From contig DCDB01000123.1 of the NCBI GenBank assembly GCA_002316215.1, positions 1 to 5,587 on the forward strand: a stretch of DNA of 5,587 nucleotides, given 5' to 3'. This document shows positions 1 to 5,587 of the stretch, in pieces. Positions within the stretch are counted from its first letter, which is position 1. Each line of letters begins with the position of its first letter. Origin of the DNA: Lachnospiraceae bacterium UBA1066. GTDB lineage: Bacteria; Bacillota; Clostridia; Lachnospirales; Lachnospiraceae. The notes under the pieces are model-generated. The model was not told the DNA's origin. It saw nothing but the letters and a program-made list of their open reading frames with translations, and did not search any database. Made by a program: the position numbers and the translations under genes.

Positions 1-30
1 CGGCGGCGGAATCTGAGGTCAAAGTGTCCG

Positions 31-2385
31 TTAAATCAGGTGCAGGGTATCTGCGGCTGTTTTCGCATCGGAACGTTTTTTTACGCCGAGTTTCTGGAAA
101 ATATGGCTGACGTGTGTTTTTACGGTGGAAACCCCGATGTTCAGGATTTCACTGATTTCCTGATTGCTCAGGTTTTCACAAATCAGCTTAAGTACCTGTA
201 TCTCGGACTGCGAGAGCGGTTCGATAATGCTCTGTCCTTCCTTCATGAAAGACGGATAGTAGATGGCTTCCACGCGGGCTGCCCGAAATATCGTCTTTAA
301 GAACTCAGGATCCTGATCGTAGCGGCATTCTTTTAGAAGCGGAAGAACGGCCGCTCCGAACTGGGCAATCGGACGGACGAAAGAATATTCCCGTGATATT
401 TCAACAGCTTCAATAATTTCATTTTCCCATCTTGGATCCTGCATCCTGTAGAAGATGATAGCAGCCAGGACTTTAATATAAAGCCCGTCCATCCGGCGCA
501 TGCAGGTTGTACAGTATTTCATAAGAGGCGAAAGGGCAAGAAGCGCTGTTTCGTAGTCTTTCTTCTCAATCAGGACCATGGCGTACGTAAGGTACTGATA
601 GCGCCACATGGCATGGAGGTGAAAAAGATCTTTCGGCGCTTTTTCCCTTTCCCACTTGGAAACGGCTTCCTTATCGCCCATCCGCATGGAAATCCTGCAT
701 AAAAGAGCGTCGATGTTCGGGAAGAAACGGCTGTTTCCTTCCTTTTCAAACTTTGTACGGATGCTGCGGACCGTTTCAAAGGCAAGGTTGGCTTTTCCCC
801 TGGCGGTCTGTTCTCTGGCCAGAAGACCGATGGCCGCAAATTCAATGTCCGGCGTTCCTCTGTTCTGTATCTCAACGATTCTGGCCGCCAGGTTAAGTAC
901 GCGAAGAGAAATATCCTCTCCCTTTTCAAATTTACTTTCGCAGATGGAACAGTCCGCAAGCCCGACGCCGTCACGCCCCAGAACCGCTTCGACCGGCATC
1001 TTCATCGTTCTGTACAAAAGGTCGTCTTTCTTTGCCCAGTCACAGAAGTCTTTCCCGCCGTTCATAATTGAAGGAAGCATGCTCGTTACGGAAAATGAAA
1101 GGACTGAAAATGCCTTTCCCTTCATTGAAATATAGAGGCTTTTTAAAGTCTCTGCCAGCCCCTGATCTCCGAACTGCGGAAGGGAAATATTTAAATACGC
1201 CACTTTCTCACATAGATCACGATACAAAGAGCTGCCGCGTTTAGCCGCATTCCTTGCTTCCTTCAAGCGCCCGTACCAGTAATTTGATTTTTCGAAGTCA
1301 AGTGTCAGGGCGCAGAGCATGCTCATCCCGCACATAAGAGACGGCGAACGGCCGATATCTTTCTCGGAAAGCATTCGGTAATAAGGTTCCACCTGATAGT
1401 AATTAGCCACCCCCGGATGAAGCAGCGCCTGCTTTTCCAGCAGCTGCGATACCCGTTCATGATCGTTTCCGTGAAATGCGCACTCCAGGGCATGCTCGAT
1501 ATCCCCGTGCATTTCATAATAGACTCCGGCTCTTGCATAAAGATTTCCCAGCTCCTGGGGCGTATAGATTTCTGACATTTTCCAGAAAATAAACTGCCGG
1601 ACGATCTTCCTGAAACTGTACTCGCCCAGGGTATCCATCACCAGGATTGTCGTATGAAGCGAAAGTTCGCTGATCAGTTCTCCCGCATGCGCATTTCCGC
1701 TAATAATCTTTGCCAATTCCGGCGAGAATTTTTCGACGGGGGCGAGACTGAGAAGAAAACGCTGCATCGTTTCATTGAATTTCTTATAGACCATTTCATC
1801 AAAGTAACGGAAAAGCTCCATTTTCGCATTATCAAAAACCTTGGTATTATAACCTTCTCCGCCGATAAGCAGACGTTTCATAATAACGATATAGGTCGGG
1901 AATCCCCAGGTATCGTGCATAATGGAAGAAAGTTCATCCGCTCCGACCGAAATACCGCCGTCTGCCAGCATCTTCTTCACAAGAAACGGTTCAAGCAGCA
2001 GATCCTCCATCGTAAAAACGGTCAAAACGCCGGTAAATTCAAAAGGCATCAGCCATCCGGGCAGTGTACCTCTGGAAAGAAAAACAAAAAAAGGCTGCCT
2101 GTGGTCTTTAATAAAAAGTTCCAGCAGCTTCCGGCTGTCCGGCGACATACAATCCAGATGGTCGATCAGGACTACCTGACAGTCATTGCAGAATGGCTGC
2201 TGAAGAAAATCATCCTTCTGTGCATTCCGGACATCAACGACCATTTTCTCAAGAAGTTTTTTTGCCGTTACCGATTTTCCGCAGCCGCACGGCGCACCAA
2301 AAAAGACGGCTCTCCCATTTTCCAGAGCCGCCGCAAATCTTTCTTCTACAGATGGGTTGATATAAATATGCTGTGTCTTCGCCAT
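31..2385 (-). CDS. LuxR-family transcriptional regulator, MalT/LAL-type ATPase
   Basis: This 784-residue cytoplasmic protein has the architecture of LAL (large ATP-binding LuxR) regulators such as MalT. At the N-terminus a P-loop reads APCGCGKS (31-38), matching the MalT-type APxGxGKT. A Walker B strand VVLID (71-75) follows, then a sensor-like strand ending in SRG (104-106). Residues about 280-700 are helical and repeat-like; the stretch near 285-320 resembles the post-ATPase helical region of MalT relatives. The C-terminus (about 722-780) is a LuxR helix-turn-helix with the conserved LSxSE, SNQEI, STVKTHVSHIFQKL and R771 positions. There is no receiver domain, so activation is probably by ligand and ATP binding, as known for MalT; the ligand is unknown. 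It is somewhat shorter than typical LAL proteins (about 850-900). The ATG at 2385 is chosen because AAAGGT lies 7 bases upstream (2393-2398). The TAA stop is at 31-33, and no terminator is visible in the 30 bases beyond it. It is the last gene of the three in transcription order. Confidence 0.92.
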   Translation of the reverse strand: MAKTQHIYINPSVEERFAAALENGRAVFFGAPCGCGKSVTAKKLLEKMVVDVRNAQKDDFLQQPFCNDCQVVLIDHLDCMSPDSRKLLELFIKDHRQPFFVFLSRGTLPGWLMPFEFTGVLTVFTMEDLLLEPFLVKKMLADGGISVGADELSSIMHDTWGFPTYIVIMKRLLIGGEGYNTKVFDNAKMELFRYFDEMVYKKFNETMQRFLLSLAPVEKFSPELAKIISGNAHAGELISELSLHTTILVMDTLGEYSFRKIVRQFIFWKMSEIYTPQELGNLYARAGVYYEMHGDIEHALECAFHGNDHERVSQLLEKQALLHPGVANYYQVEPYYRMLSEKDIGRSPSLMCGMSMLCALTLDFEKSNYWYGRLKEARNAAKRGSSLYRDLCEKVAYLNISLPQFGDQGLAETLKSLYISMKGKAFSVLSFSVTSMLPSIMNGGKDFCDWAKKDDLLYRTMKMPVEAVLGRDGVGLADCSICESKFEKGEDISLRVLNLAARIVEIQNRGTPDIEFAAIGLLAREQTARGKANLAFETVRSIRTKFEKEGNSRFFPNIDALLCRISMRMGDKEAVSKWEREKAPKDLFHLHAMWRYQYLTYAMVLIEKKDYETALLALSPLMKYCTTCMRRMDGLYIKVLAAIIFYRMQDPRWENEIIEAVEISREYSFVRPIAQFGAAVLPLLKECRYDQDPEFLKTIFRAARVEAIYYPSFMKEGQSIIEPLSQSEIQVLKLICENLSNQEISEILNIGVSTVKTHVSHIFQKLGVKKRSDAKTAADTLHLI

Positions 2386-2412
2386 AAGCCGTACCTTTAA
2401 TCCAGTAATTCT

Positions 2413-2450
2413 CCTGACTGCCTCGGTGCTGTGCGTCTTCGGCAGCCAGG
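2413..2450 (-). other. Long hairpin in the leader of the LuxR gene
   Basis: On the minus strand CCTGGCTGCC (2441-2450) can pair with GGCAGTCAGG (2413-2422), giving a 10-base-pair stem with one G-U pair and an 18-base loop. No T-run follows, so it is not a normal intrinsic terminator. It ends 14 bases before the AAAGGT ribosome binding site. An AGGAG (2411-2415), too far from the ATG to serve it, overlaps the 3' arm. It could stabilise the message downstream or tune translation of the regulator; nothing here tells which. Confidence 0.45.
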
Positions 2451-2460
2451 GTGTGCTTAA

Positions 2461-2557
2461 TGATCTGAATCACTTCGCGCGTTCCGGATCACTCCGTATG
2501 ATCTGAATCACTTCGCGTGTTCCGGATCACTCCGTATGATCTGAATCACTTTGCATG
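2461..2557. repeat. 38-bp tandem repeat, about 2.5 copies
   Basis: Two full units (2461-2498 and 2499-2536) differ at one base, and a partial third (2537 to about 2557) is diverged at its end. On the minus strand each unit divides into two related 19-base halves, GTGATTCAGATCATACGGA and GTGATCCGGAACACGCGAA, which match at 13 of 19 positions. Each unit also contains an imperfect inverted repeat (TGATCCGGAA pairing with TTCAGATCA), so the transcript could form a short hairpin per unit. The array begins one base after the stop codon of the 128-aa gene and lies between it and the LuxR regulator. At 38 bases the unit does not keep a reading frame. It is best described as a REP-like intergenic repeat of unknown function. 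Confidence 0.85.
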
Positions 2558-2558
2558 G

Positions 2559-2945
2559 TCAGATGCCGAGGCCGTTAATCGTATCCGCTGTCTTTGTAAC
2601 AAGCTCCATGCAGCGTTTTTTTGAATCCCCGAGTACGGCCGACATGCTCGTAAGTCCTCCGGTCAGCTGATCCAGCGCCATATTCTTTACAAACTTGCCC
2701 GCTCCGGCCGGCTGAGTATTCCGCATAACGGTATATTTCCCCTTATTTCCTAAAATCTGTACCTGGTTATTCCGGTCAATCTGCGGAAAAGCAATAACCC
2801 AGGCAAGACCGTCCTTAACTAATTCCGGCTTGCCTGCCTCAAACTCCACGTCCTTGATCTTTTCGAATAAATCATCAATTTTCGGGTAGTTTCCCTTCAG
2901 ATCCAGCTTAACCATCTTGACACCCATCAAATCTCCAAATCCCAT
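2559..2945 (-). CDS. Conserved-looking hypothetical protein, 128 aa
   Basis: I do not recognise this protein. It is a 128-residue, apparently soluble protein without signal peptide, transmembrane segment or cysteine motif (one Cys, at 112). The N-terminus is Gly-rich (MGFGDLMG). Residues 10-75 look alpha/beta: a strand (11-17), a charged helix (21-32), a strand around LAWVIAFPQ (47-55), and a hairpin-like pair near QVQILGNKGKYTVMR (61-75). After a Pro-Ala-Gly turn (79-83), residues 85-125 look like two amphipathic helices. It is a real gene rather than a chance frame: a strong AAAGGAG site (2953-2959) sits 7 bases before the ATG, no longer frame competes, and the composition is protein-like. 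In-frame Met7 and Met11 are alternative starts with poorer upstream signals. It lies 288 bases downstream of the C11 peptidase and 173 bases upstream of the LuxR regulator, on the same strand. It could share a transcript with either, but the larger upstream gap suggests its own promoter. Confidence 0.82.
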   Translation of the reverse strand: MGFGDLMGVKMVKLDLKGNYPKIDDLFEKIKDVEFEAGKPELVKDGLAWVIAFPQIDRNNQVQILGNKGKYTVMRNTQPAGAGKFVKNMALDQLTGGLTSMSAVLGDSKKRCMELVTKTADTINGLGI

Positions 2946-2998
2946 TTTTTCTCTCCTTTCATACCTGTCATCTGATACCTTTGCCGCTGTACAAATTT

Positions 2999-3028
2999 AT
3001 TAAACTTTTCACACAAGCTTTTTGTAAG
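2999..3028 (-). promoter_or_regulatory. Candidate promoter for the 128-aa gene
   Basis: On the minus strand CTTACA (3023-3028, four of six matches to TTGACA) and TTTAAT (2999-3004, five of six to TATAAT) are separated by 18 bases. This would give a leader of roughly 45 bases before the ATG at 2945. The region is AT-rich, so a chance match is possible. It is the best sigma-70-type pair I see in the 288-base gap between the peptidase and this gene. Confidence 0.3.
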
Positions 3029-3078
3029 CAGAAATCTTTTACAGCTTTTTACGCCTGCATTTTTCGTATCGCGCAGAG

Positions 3079-3092
3079 AGTGACTAATCACT
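3079..3092. promoter_or_regulatory. Short palindrome, possible operator
   Basis: AGTGACTAATCACT has perfect 5-base arms (AGTGA/TCACT) around a 4-base centre. It sits about 75 bases upstream of the candidate -10 box of the 128-aa gene. The form is that of a dimeric regulator site, but no regulator can be named. On the plus strand it is followed by five T, so a weak hairpin is an alternative reading; a 5-bp stem is too short for a convincing terminator. Confidence 0.25.
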
Positions 3093-3233
3093 TTTTACGC
3101 GTCATGAACGGATCATTCAAACATTTTTAAATGCCATTTTTCGCTGCGCTCTGTCTGTAATTCTTGTGAAGGTCACCTTTTCGTAATACCCTGCCTGCAG
3201 CTGTTTCGTGAATACCGTCTTTCTTCGTCTGCC

Positions 3234-5405
3234 TTATTTATAACTGATTTCCACCTGCTCTGTATACCAATCCTGCTGATAGAGATCCGTCAGTTTCAGC
3301 CATATGCACGATTTTGCATCGTTAAGATCAGCCGTATCAACCGTCAGCGCATCCTGGGAATCCACCGTAATCGCATCCCCGAAAGTATAGCTGCTGTCAA
3401 AATTGCCGTCATAGGTATAATAATCGCAGATTGGCTGCAGGACATCCCCGTTCCTGAGCTCAAAATATCCTTTGGCCAGAACATCGCCGTCTTCCTGATA
3501 CGGAAGGTAGCCGAGCACTGAAGCCGTTGTATTCCCGCTTTCATCCTGCACCCACTGCAGGTAGACATCAATTTCCTCACTGTCGTTCAGCATCGCCGGC
3601 ACTGTTCCCGAAAAGATCGTAGTATCGCCGCGCGTCTCAGGTGCAAAAGCATAAAATGCAACCGGCTGGCCGTTTATAGCCGTCCATGTATTGTCAAAAT
3701 CCACCTTAAGCGCTCCGCTGTCGGTAAAATCAGCCATCTGATCCGACCCCAGGTCGATATAGCCTTCACCGTCGTCAAGATAAACCTGAAGCTGGATATC
3801 GGCAAGCTGATCCCATACATCATCCGAAAGGGAAAGCGTATAAGCCTGCTCCTTATCGTCGTAGTCAAGCTTCAGATCCTCGTCGCTGCCCAGTGTATCG
3901 TAGCTGTAGCTTTCCTGCGAATTATCGGAGTACCAGTCTGCTCCTGACAGGTCATCAGAACTCTCATTATATCCGGTAAGCTGCGTCAGCGTATCTGTAT
4001 TCCCGCCGCTTCCTGAAGCCATGACGCTTAAAAAGTCATCATAAAATGGCTCCGCCCCCGTGCACTTGATGCTTTTCAGCCCTTCCCGGACGTCCTGATA
4101 CATTTCAGGCTGTTCATACGGAAAATAAACAGCTATCCCGTAAGAGCCGGAAAGATCCGAATCATTCCGGTATTTCACGGCGCTAAAAAGCATCTTAAGC
4201 AGATCTTCTCCTCCGTTCACGGATGTCCTGCTGATATAGTCCGCAAGATCAATCTGCTCGTCACCGCCGTCGGCATAGGACCGGCTGTTTTCTCTCGCTT
4301 TGGAAACCTCCTTAAATCCCGCGTCACTTGCGATATAGTCTTTTGCATTCTGCGCATAGGACGTGTAGGCATTATAGAGATTCGGTATTTCCCGCAGGTC
4401 CATGAGGGAGAGCGTGACATCGTCATTGCCGTAGAAAGCGCCGTAAGCGTCGATCATCCGGGCTCCTAATTCCGTCGTCGGCATGGAAGGTTTTTCTGAG
4501 AGCGCCGCCATGGTGTCGGTATAAGCCCAGCCCTCACCGGGCTCGGTTTCCTCACTCGCCAGAAGATAATCGGCATACGGCTCAAAAGCATAAGCCGTTT
4601 CAAGCGTTCCCATCAGGCAGGCATCAAAGGACATGATATCCAGCTTAATCCCGCTGTCCGCCACCGCACCGGAAAGATCCGCCAGCGTCAGCGTATCCTC
4701 CGGATAGTTTTCGTCGCATCCGAAGCCGCCCATGGTTCCGCCGCCATGATCCCACAGTTCAAGGACGTAGCGGTCGGAAGGATATGTTTCTTTCGCCCAG
4801 GTAATAAAATCGGCAAGTGCCTGCCGTGTACACATAGAGCCCTGGCCGGCATCGCCAACGGACTGCATATCGTGATTCTCAATCAGCCAGCGGCCTCTTG
4901 TATCCGCTGAAATCCTGCTGTCGTCCCATGAAGACGCTCCCCCGGTCTGGACGACAATTTTCAGGCTGTCGCCGTTTCCGGAATCAATCATCTCGTGGAG
5001 ATCGGCCGTAGCGGCGCCGCTTTTACTCTCAAGGTCTGCGCCGACCATGTAAACCATCCAAGTCACGCTTCCGGCCTTTTGAGTATCGGTATAATAATCC
5101 CTGAGCCCCTGCACACTGCTCTCCGTACCCCAGATGCCGTACTCACCGCCCTCATAATCCGGTGCAAGGCTCTTTCCGCCTTTTGAAAGTTCGGCAACCA
5201 TGTCCTTAAGCGGCACGCTTCCGCTGCCTGAGCCCGTTTCCGTATCATCCGAAATCCCTTTTTCTGTTTCATTTTCCGTTTCATTCCCTGTCTTATTTTC
5301 TGTTTCATCCGAACCGGATAAAAGACCGACAAGAAAAATGCCGCCGACGCAGACCAGAACAATAATAAGGATGACCGGGAGTATTGATTTATGTTTCTTT
5401 TTCAT
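3234..5405 (-). CDS. Clostripain-family (C11) cysteine peptidase, membrane-anchored
   Basis: This 723-residue protein (numbered from the ATG at 5405) belongs to peptidase family C11, the clostripain family of Cys-His peptidases that usually cut after Arg or Lys. A Lys-rich start (MKKKHKS) and one hydrophobic segment (about 8-30) suggest a signal anchor. The only Cys there follows V-L-V, so no canonical lipobox is present. An acidic/Thr/Ser-Gly linker covers about 31-64. The catalytic domain begins near VTWMVYMVGADLES (114-127). It contains the catalytic His in LELWDHGGG (His220) and the catalytic Cys in SFDACLMG (Cys263), with Asp261 two residues before the Cys, where PmC11 has its specificity-pocket Asp. 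The domain runs to about 460, followed by a Gly/Ser-rich joint and an acidic, strand-rich C-terminal region of about 250 residues that I cannot assign. The protein probably acts outside the cell at the membrane surface. A TTG at 5421-5423 would add six residues (MYPEVF), but GGAGG lies inside that extension, 5 bases before the ATG, so the ATG is preferred. Confidence 0.94.
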   Translation of the reverse strand: MKKKHKSILPVILIIVLVCVGGIFLVGLLSGSDETENKTGNETENETEKGISDDTETGSGSGSVPLKDMVAELSKGGKSLAPDYEGGEYGIWGTESSVQGLRDYYTDTQKAGSVTWMVYMVGADLESKSGAATADLHEMIDSGNGDSLKIVVQTGGASSWDDSRISADTRGRWLIENHDMQSVGDAGQGSMCTRQALADFITWAKETYPSDRYVLELWDHGGGTMGGFGCDENYPEDTLTLADLSGAVADSGIKLDIMSFDACLMGTLETAYAFEPYADYLLASEETEPGEGWAYTDTMAALSEKPSMPTTELGARMIDAYGAFYGNDDVTLSLMDLREIPNLYNAYTSYAQNAKDYIASDAGFKEVSKARENSRSYADGGDEQIDLADYISRTSVNGGEDLLKMLFSAVKYRNDSDLSGSYGIAVYFPYEQPEMYQDVREGLKSIKCTGAEPFYDDFLSVMASGSGGNTDTLTQLTGYNESSDDLSGADWYSDNSQESYSYDTLGSDEDLKLDYDDKEQAYTLSLSDDVWDQLADIQLQVYLDDGEGYIDLGSDQMADFTDSGALKVDFDNTWTAINGQPVAFYAFAPETRGDTTIFSGTVPAMLNDSEEIDVYLQWVQDESGNTTASVLGYLPYQEDGDVLAKGYFELRNGDVLQPICDYYTYDGNFDSSYTFGDAITVDSQDALTVDTADLNDAKSCIWLKLTDLYQQDWYTEQVEISYK
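5259..5310 (-). repeat. Degenerate in-frame repeat encoding the acidic linker
   Basis: Within the peptidase gene, a degenerate 12-base unit of the type AATGAAACGGAA recurs about four times and encodes a run rich in Asn, Glu and Thr (ETEN, NETE), just after the membrane anchor. The unit is a multiple of three, so gain or loss of copies would change linker length without shifting the frame. It probably serves as a flexible spacer holding the catalytic domain away from the membrane. Confidence 0.6.
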
Positions 5406-5410
5406 AAAAA

Positions 5411-5415
5411 CCTCC
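5411..5415 (-). promoter_or_regulatory. Ribosome binding site deciding the peptidase start
   Basis: On the minus strand a perfect GGAGG stands 5 bases before the ATG at 5403-5405. An upstream in-frame TTG (5421-5423) would place this sequence inside the coding region and has no comparable site of its own. The protein therefore most likely begins MKKKHKS. Confidence 0.85.
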
Positions 5416-5421
5416 GGATAC

Positions 5422-5442
5422 AAAAAGCTCCCGCTGCTTTTT
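5422..5442 (-). terminator. Terminator-like A/T-tract hairpin before the peptidase gene
   Basis: The arms AAAAAGC and GCTTTTT pair perfectly (7 base pairs, two of them GC) around a 7-base loop. The sequence can be read as a weak bidirectional terminator, since T-runs end the stem on both strands. It lies just upstream of the GGAGG of the peptidase. It may end transcription entering from upstream, act as a leader attenuator, or simply be an AT-rich hairpin; the short GC portion keeps confidence low. Confidence 0.35.
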
Positions 5443-5489
5443 TATGGCATTTTCTGCTTTCCTGCGCATGAATGCCTGCTATACTTCAT
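5442..5489 (-). other. Possible 15-residue leader mini-ORF
   Basis: A short frame, MKYSRHSCAGKQKMP then TAA, starts at an ATG preceded by GGGAG at very short spacing. It ends exactly where the terminator-like hairpin upstream of the peptidase begins. It overlaps the diverged copy of the tandem repeat: its RHSCAGK aligns with PHLCAVR, read in the same frame from the adjacent intact units, including a synonymous TGT/TGC change at the Cys. It has no run of one amino acid as classical attenuator peptides do. Translation is unproven; it may be only a by-product of the repeat. Confidence 0.2.
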
Positions 5490-5587
5490 ACTCCCGTTCT
5501 TACTGCACATAGATGCGGCTTAACCCCTCATACTTCCTCTCTTACTGCACATAGATGCGGCTTAACCCCCATACTTCCGCTCTTACT
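5487..5587. repeat. 41-42 bp tandem repeat upstream of the peptidase gene, continuing off the window
   Basis: The units are 5487-5528 (42 bases), 5529-5569 (41 bases) and a truncated third from 5570 to the window edge. A core of about 29 bases is identical in the two full units; on the minus strand it includes GCATCTATGTGCAGTAAG. The remaining 12-13 bases vary slightly, around a GGGAGTATG or GGAAGTATG motif. A more diverged copy, keeping GCAT..ATG.GCAG.AA at the same spacing, lies next to it at about 5455-5486. The variable part is too short and too conserved to be CRISPR spacers. The total copy number cannot be seen from here. Confidence 0.88.
5528..5572 (-). other. Possible 14-residue mini-ORF within the tandem repeat
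   Basis: The second repeat unit reads MGVKPHLCAVREEV then TGA from an ATG preceded by GCGGAAG. Its stop overlaps the next ATG (ATGA), which opens a three-codon frame in the neighbouring unit because that unit has one extra base. This pattern follows from the repeat, and no evidence of translation is visible beyond the purine-rich stretch before the ATG. Confidence 0.15.

Noticed and set aside
656..1135. 159-codon plus-strand open frame
   Set aside because: It is opposite the helical region of the LuxR gene, with a Ser/Arg-rich low-information product. The LuxR gene explains the sequence.
1654..2400. 248-codon open frame on the plus strand antisense to the LuxR gene
   Set aside because: It lies entirely opposite the conserved ATPase region of a clear gene, its product is a Lys/Arg/His/Phe-rich run without recognisable motif, and no ribosome binding site decides its start. 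It is a shadow frame.
2249..2473. 74-codon minus-strand frame from a GTG in the last 38-bp repeat into the LuxR gene
   Set aside because: It overlaps the LuxR gene start in another frame, has no ribosome binding site, and loses protein-like character inside the LuxR gene.
3100..3233. Intrinsic terminator after the peptidase gene
   Set aside because: Only very short stems (GTGA/TCAC, CATTT/AAATG) without a following T-run on the minus strand are visible, too weak to call.
5330..5405. Lipoprotein signal peptide on the C11 peptidase
   Set aside because: The single Cys in the hydrophobic segment is preceded by V-L-V rather than a small residue at -1, so the lipobox fails. An uncleaved anchor fits better.
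5200..5523. 107-codon plus-strand frame over the peptidase start and upstream repeats
   Set aside because: Its first half is the antisense of the acidic linker, giving a Ser/Val/Phe low-complexity product, and the rest reads through repeats. It is not a credible gene.
5487..5587. CRISPR array
   Set aside because: The segments between the conserved 29-base cores are only 12-13 bases and are themselves similar, unlike unique spacers of about 30 bases or more. No cas gene is in the window.

Overview
The window holds three protein-coding genes, all on the minus strand. In transcription order (right to left) they are a membrane-anchored clostripain-family (C11) cysteine peptidase, a 128-residue protein I do not recognise, and a large MalT/LAL-type LuxR regulator. 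The gaps between them (288 and 173 bases) and the region upstream of the peptidase carry repeats and possible RNA structure. No tRNA, rRNA, CRISPR array or insertion sequence is visible.

The organism is probably an anaerobic member of the Bacillota, most likely Clostridia. The base composition is intermediate, the ribosome binding sites are purine-rich (GGAGG, AAAGGAG), and a C11 peptidase anchored by an N-terminal Lys-rich signal anchor is typical of that group. This is a family-level impression, not a species call.

Layout by region. Positions 5422-5587 lie upstream of the peptidase. They contain a 41-42 bp tandem repeat that runs off the window edge, a diverged copy of it that reads as a 15-codon mini-ORF, and an A-tract/T-tract hairpin just before the peptidase ribosome binding site. 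Positions 3234-5405 encode the peptidase. Positions 2946-3233 hold a weak candidate promoter, a short palindrome and a duplicated 10-mer, but no clear terminator. Positions 2559-2945 encode the 128-residue protein. Positions 2461-2557 hold a 38 bp tandem repeat starting one base after that gene's stop. Positions 2413-2450 form a long hairpin in the leader of the regulator gene, which occupies 31-2385.

How the genes might work together: a LAL regulator is an ATP- and ligand-controlled transcription activator, so it could control the peptidase and the small protein upstream of it. That is inference from adjacency only. The least explained parts of the window are the two non-coding repeat arrays, the repeat-derived mini-ORF next to a hairpin upstream of the peptidase, and the orphan 128-residue protein.
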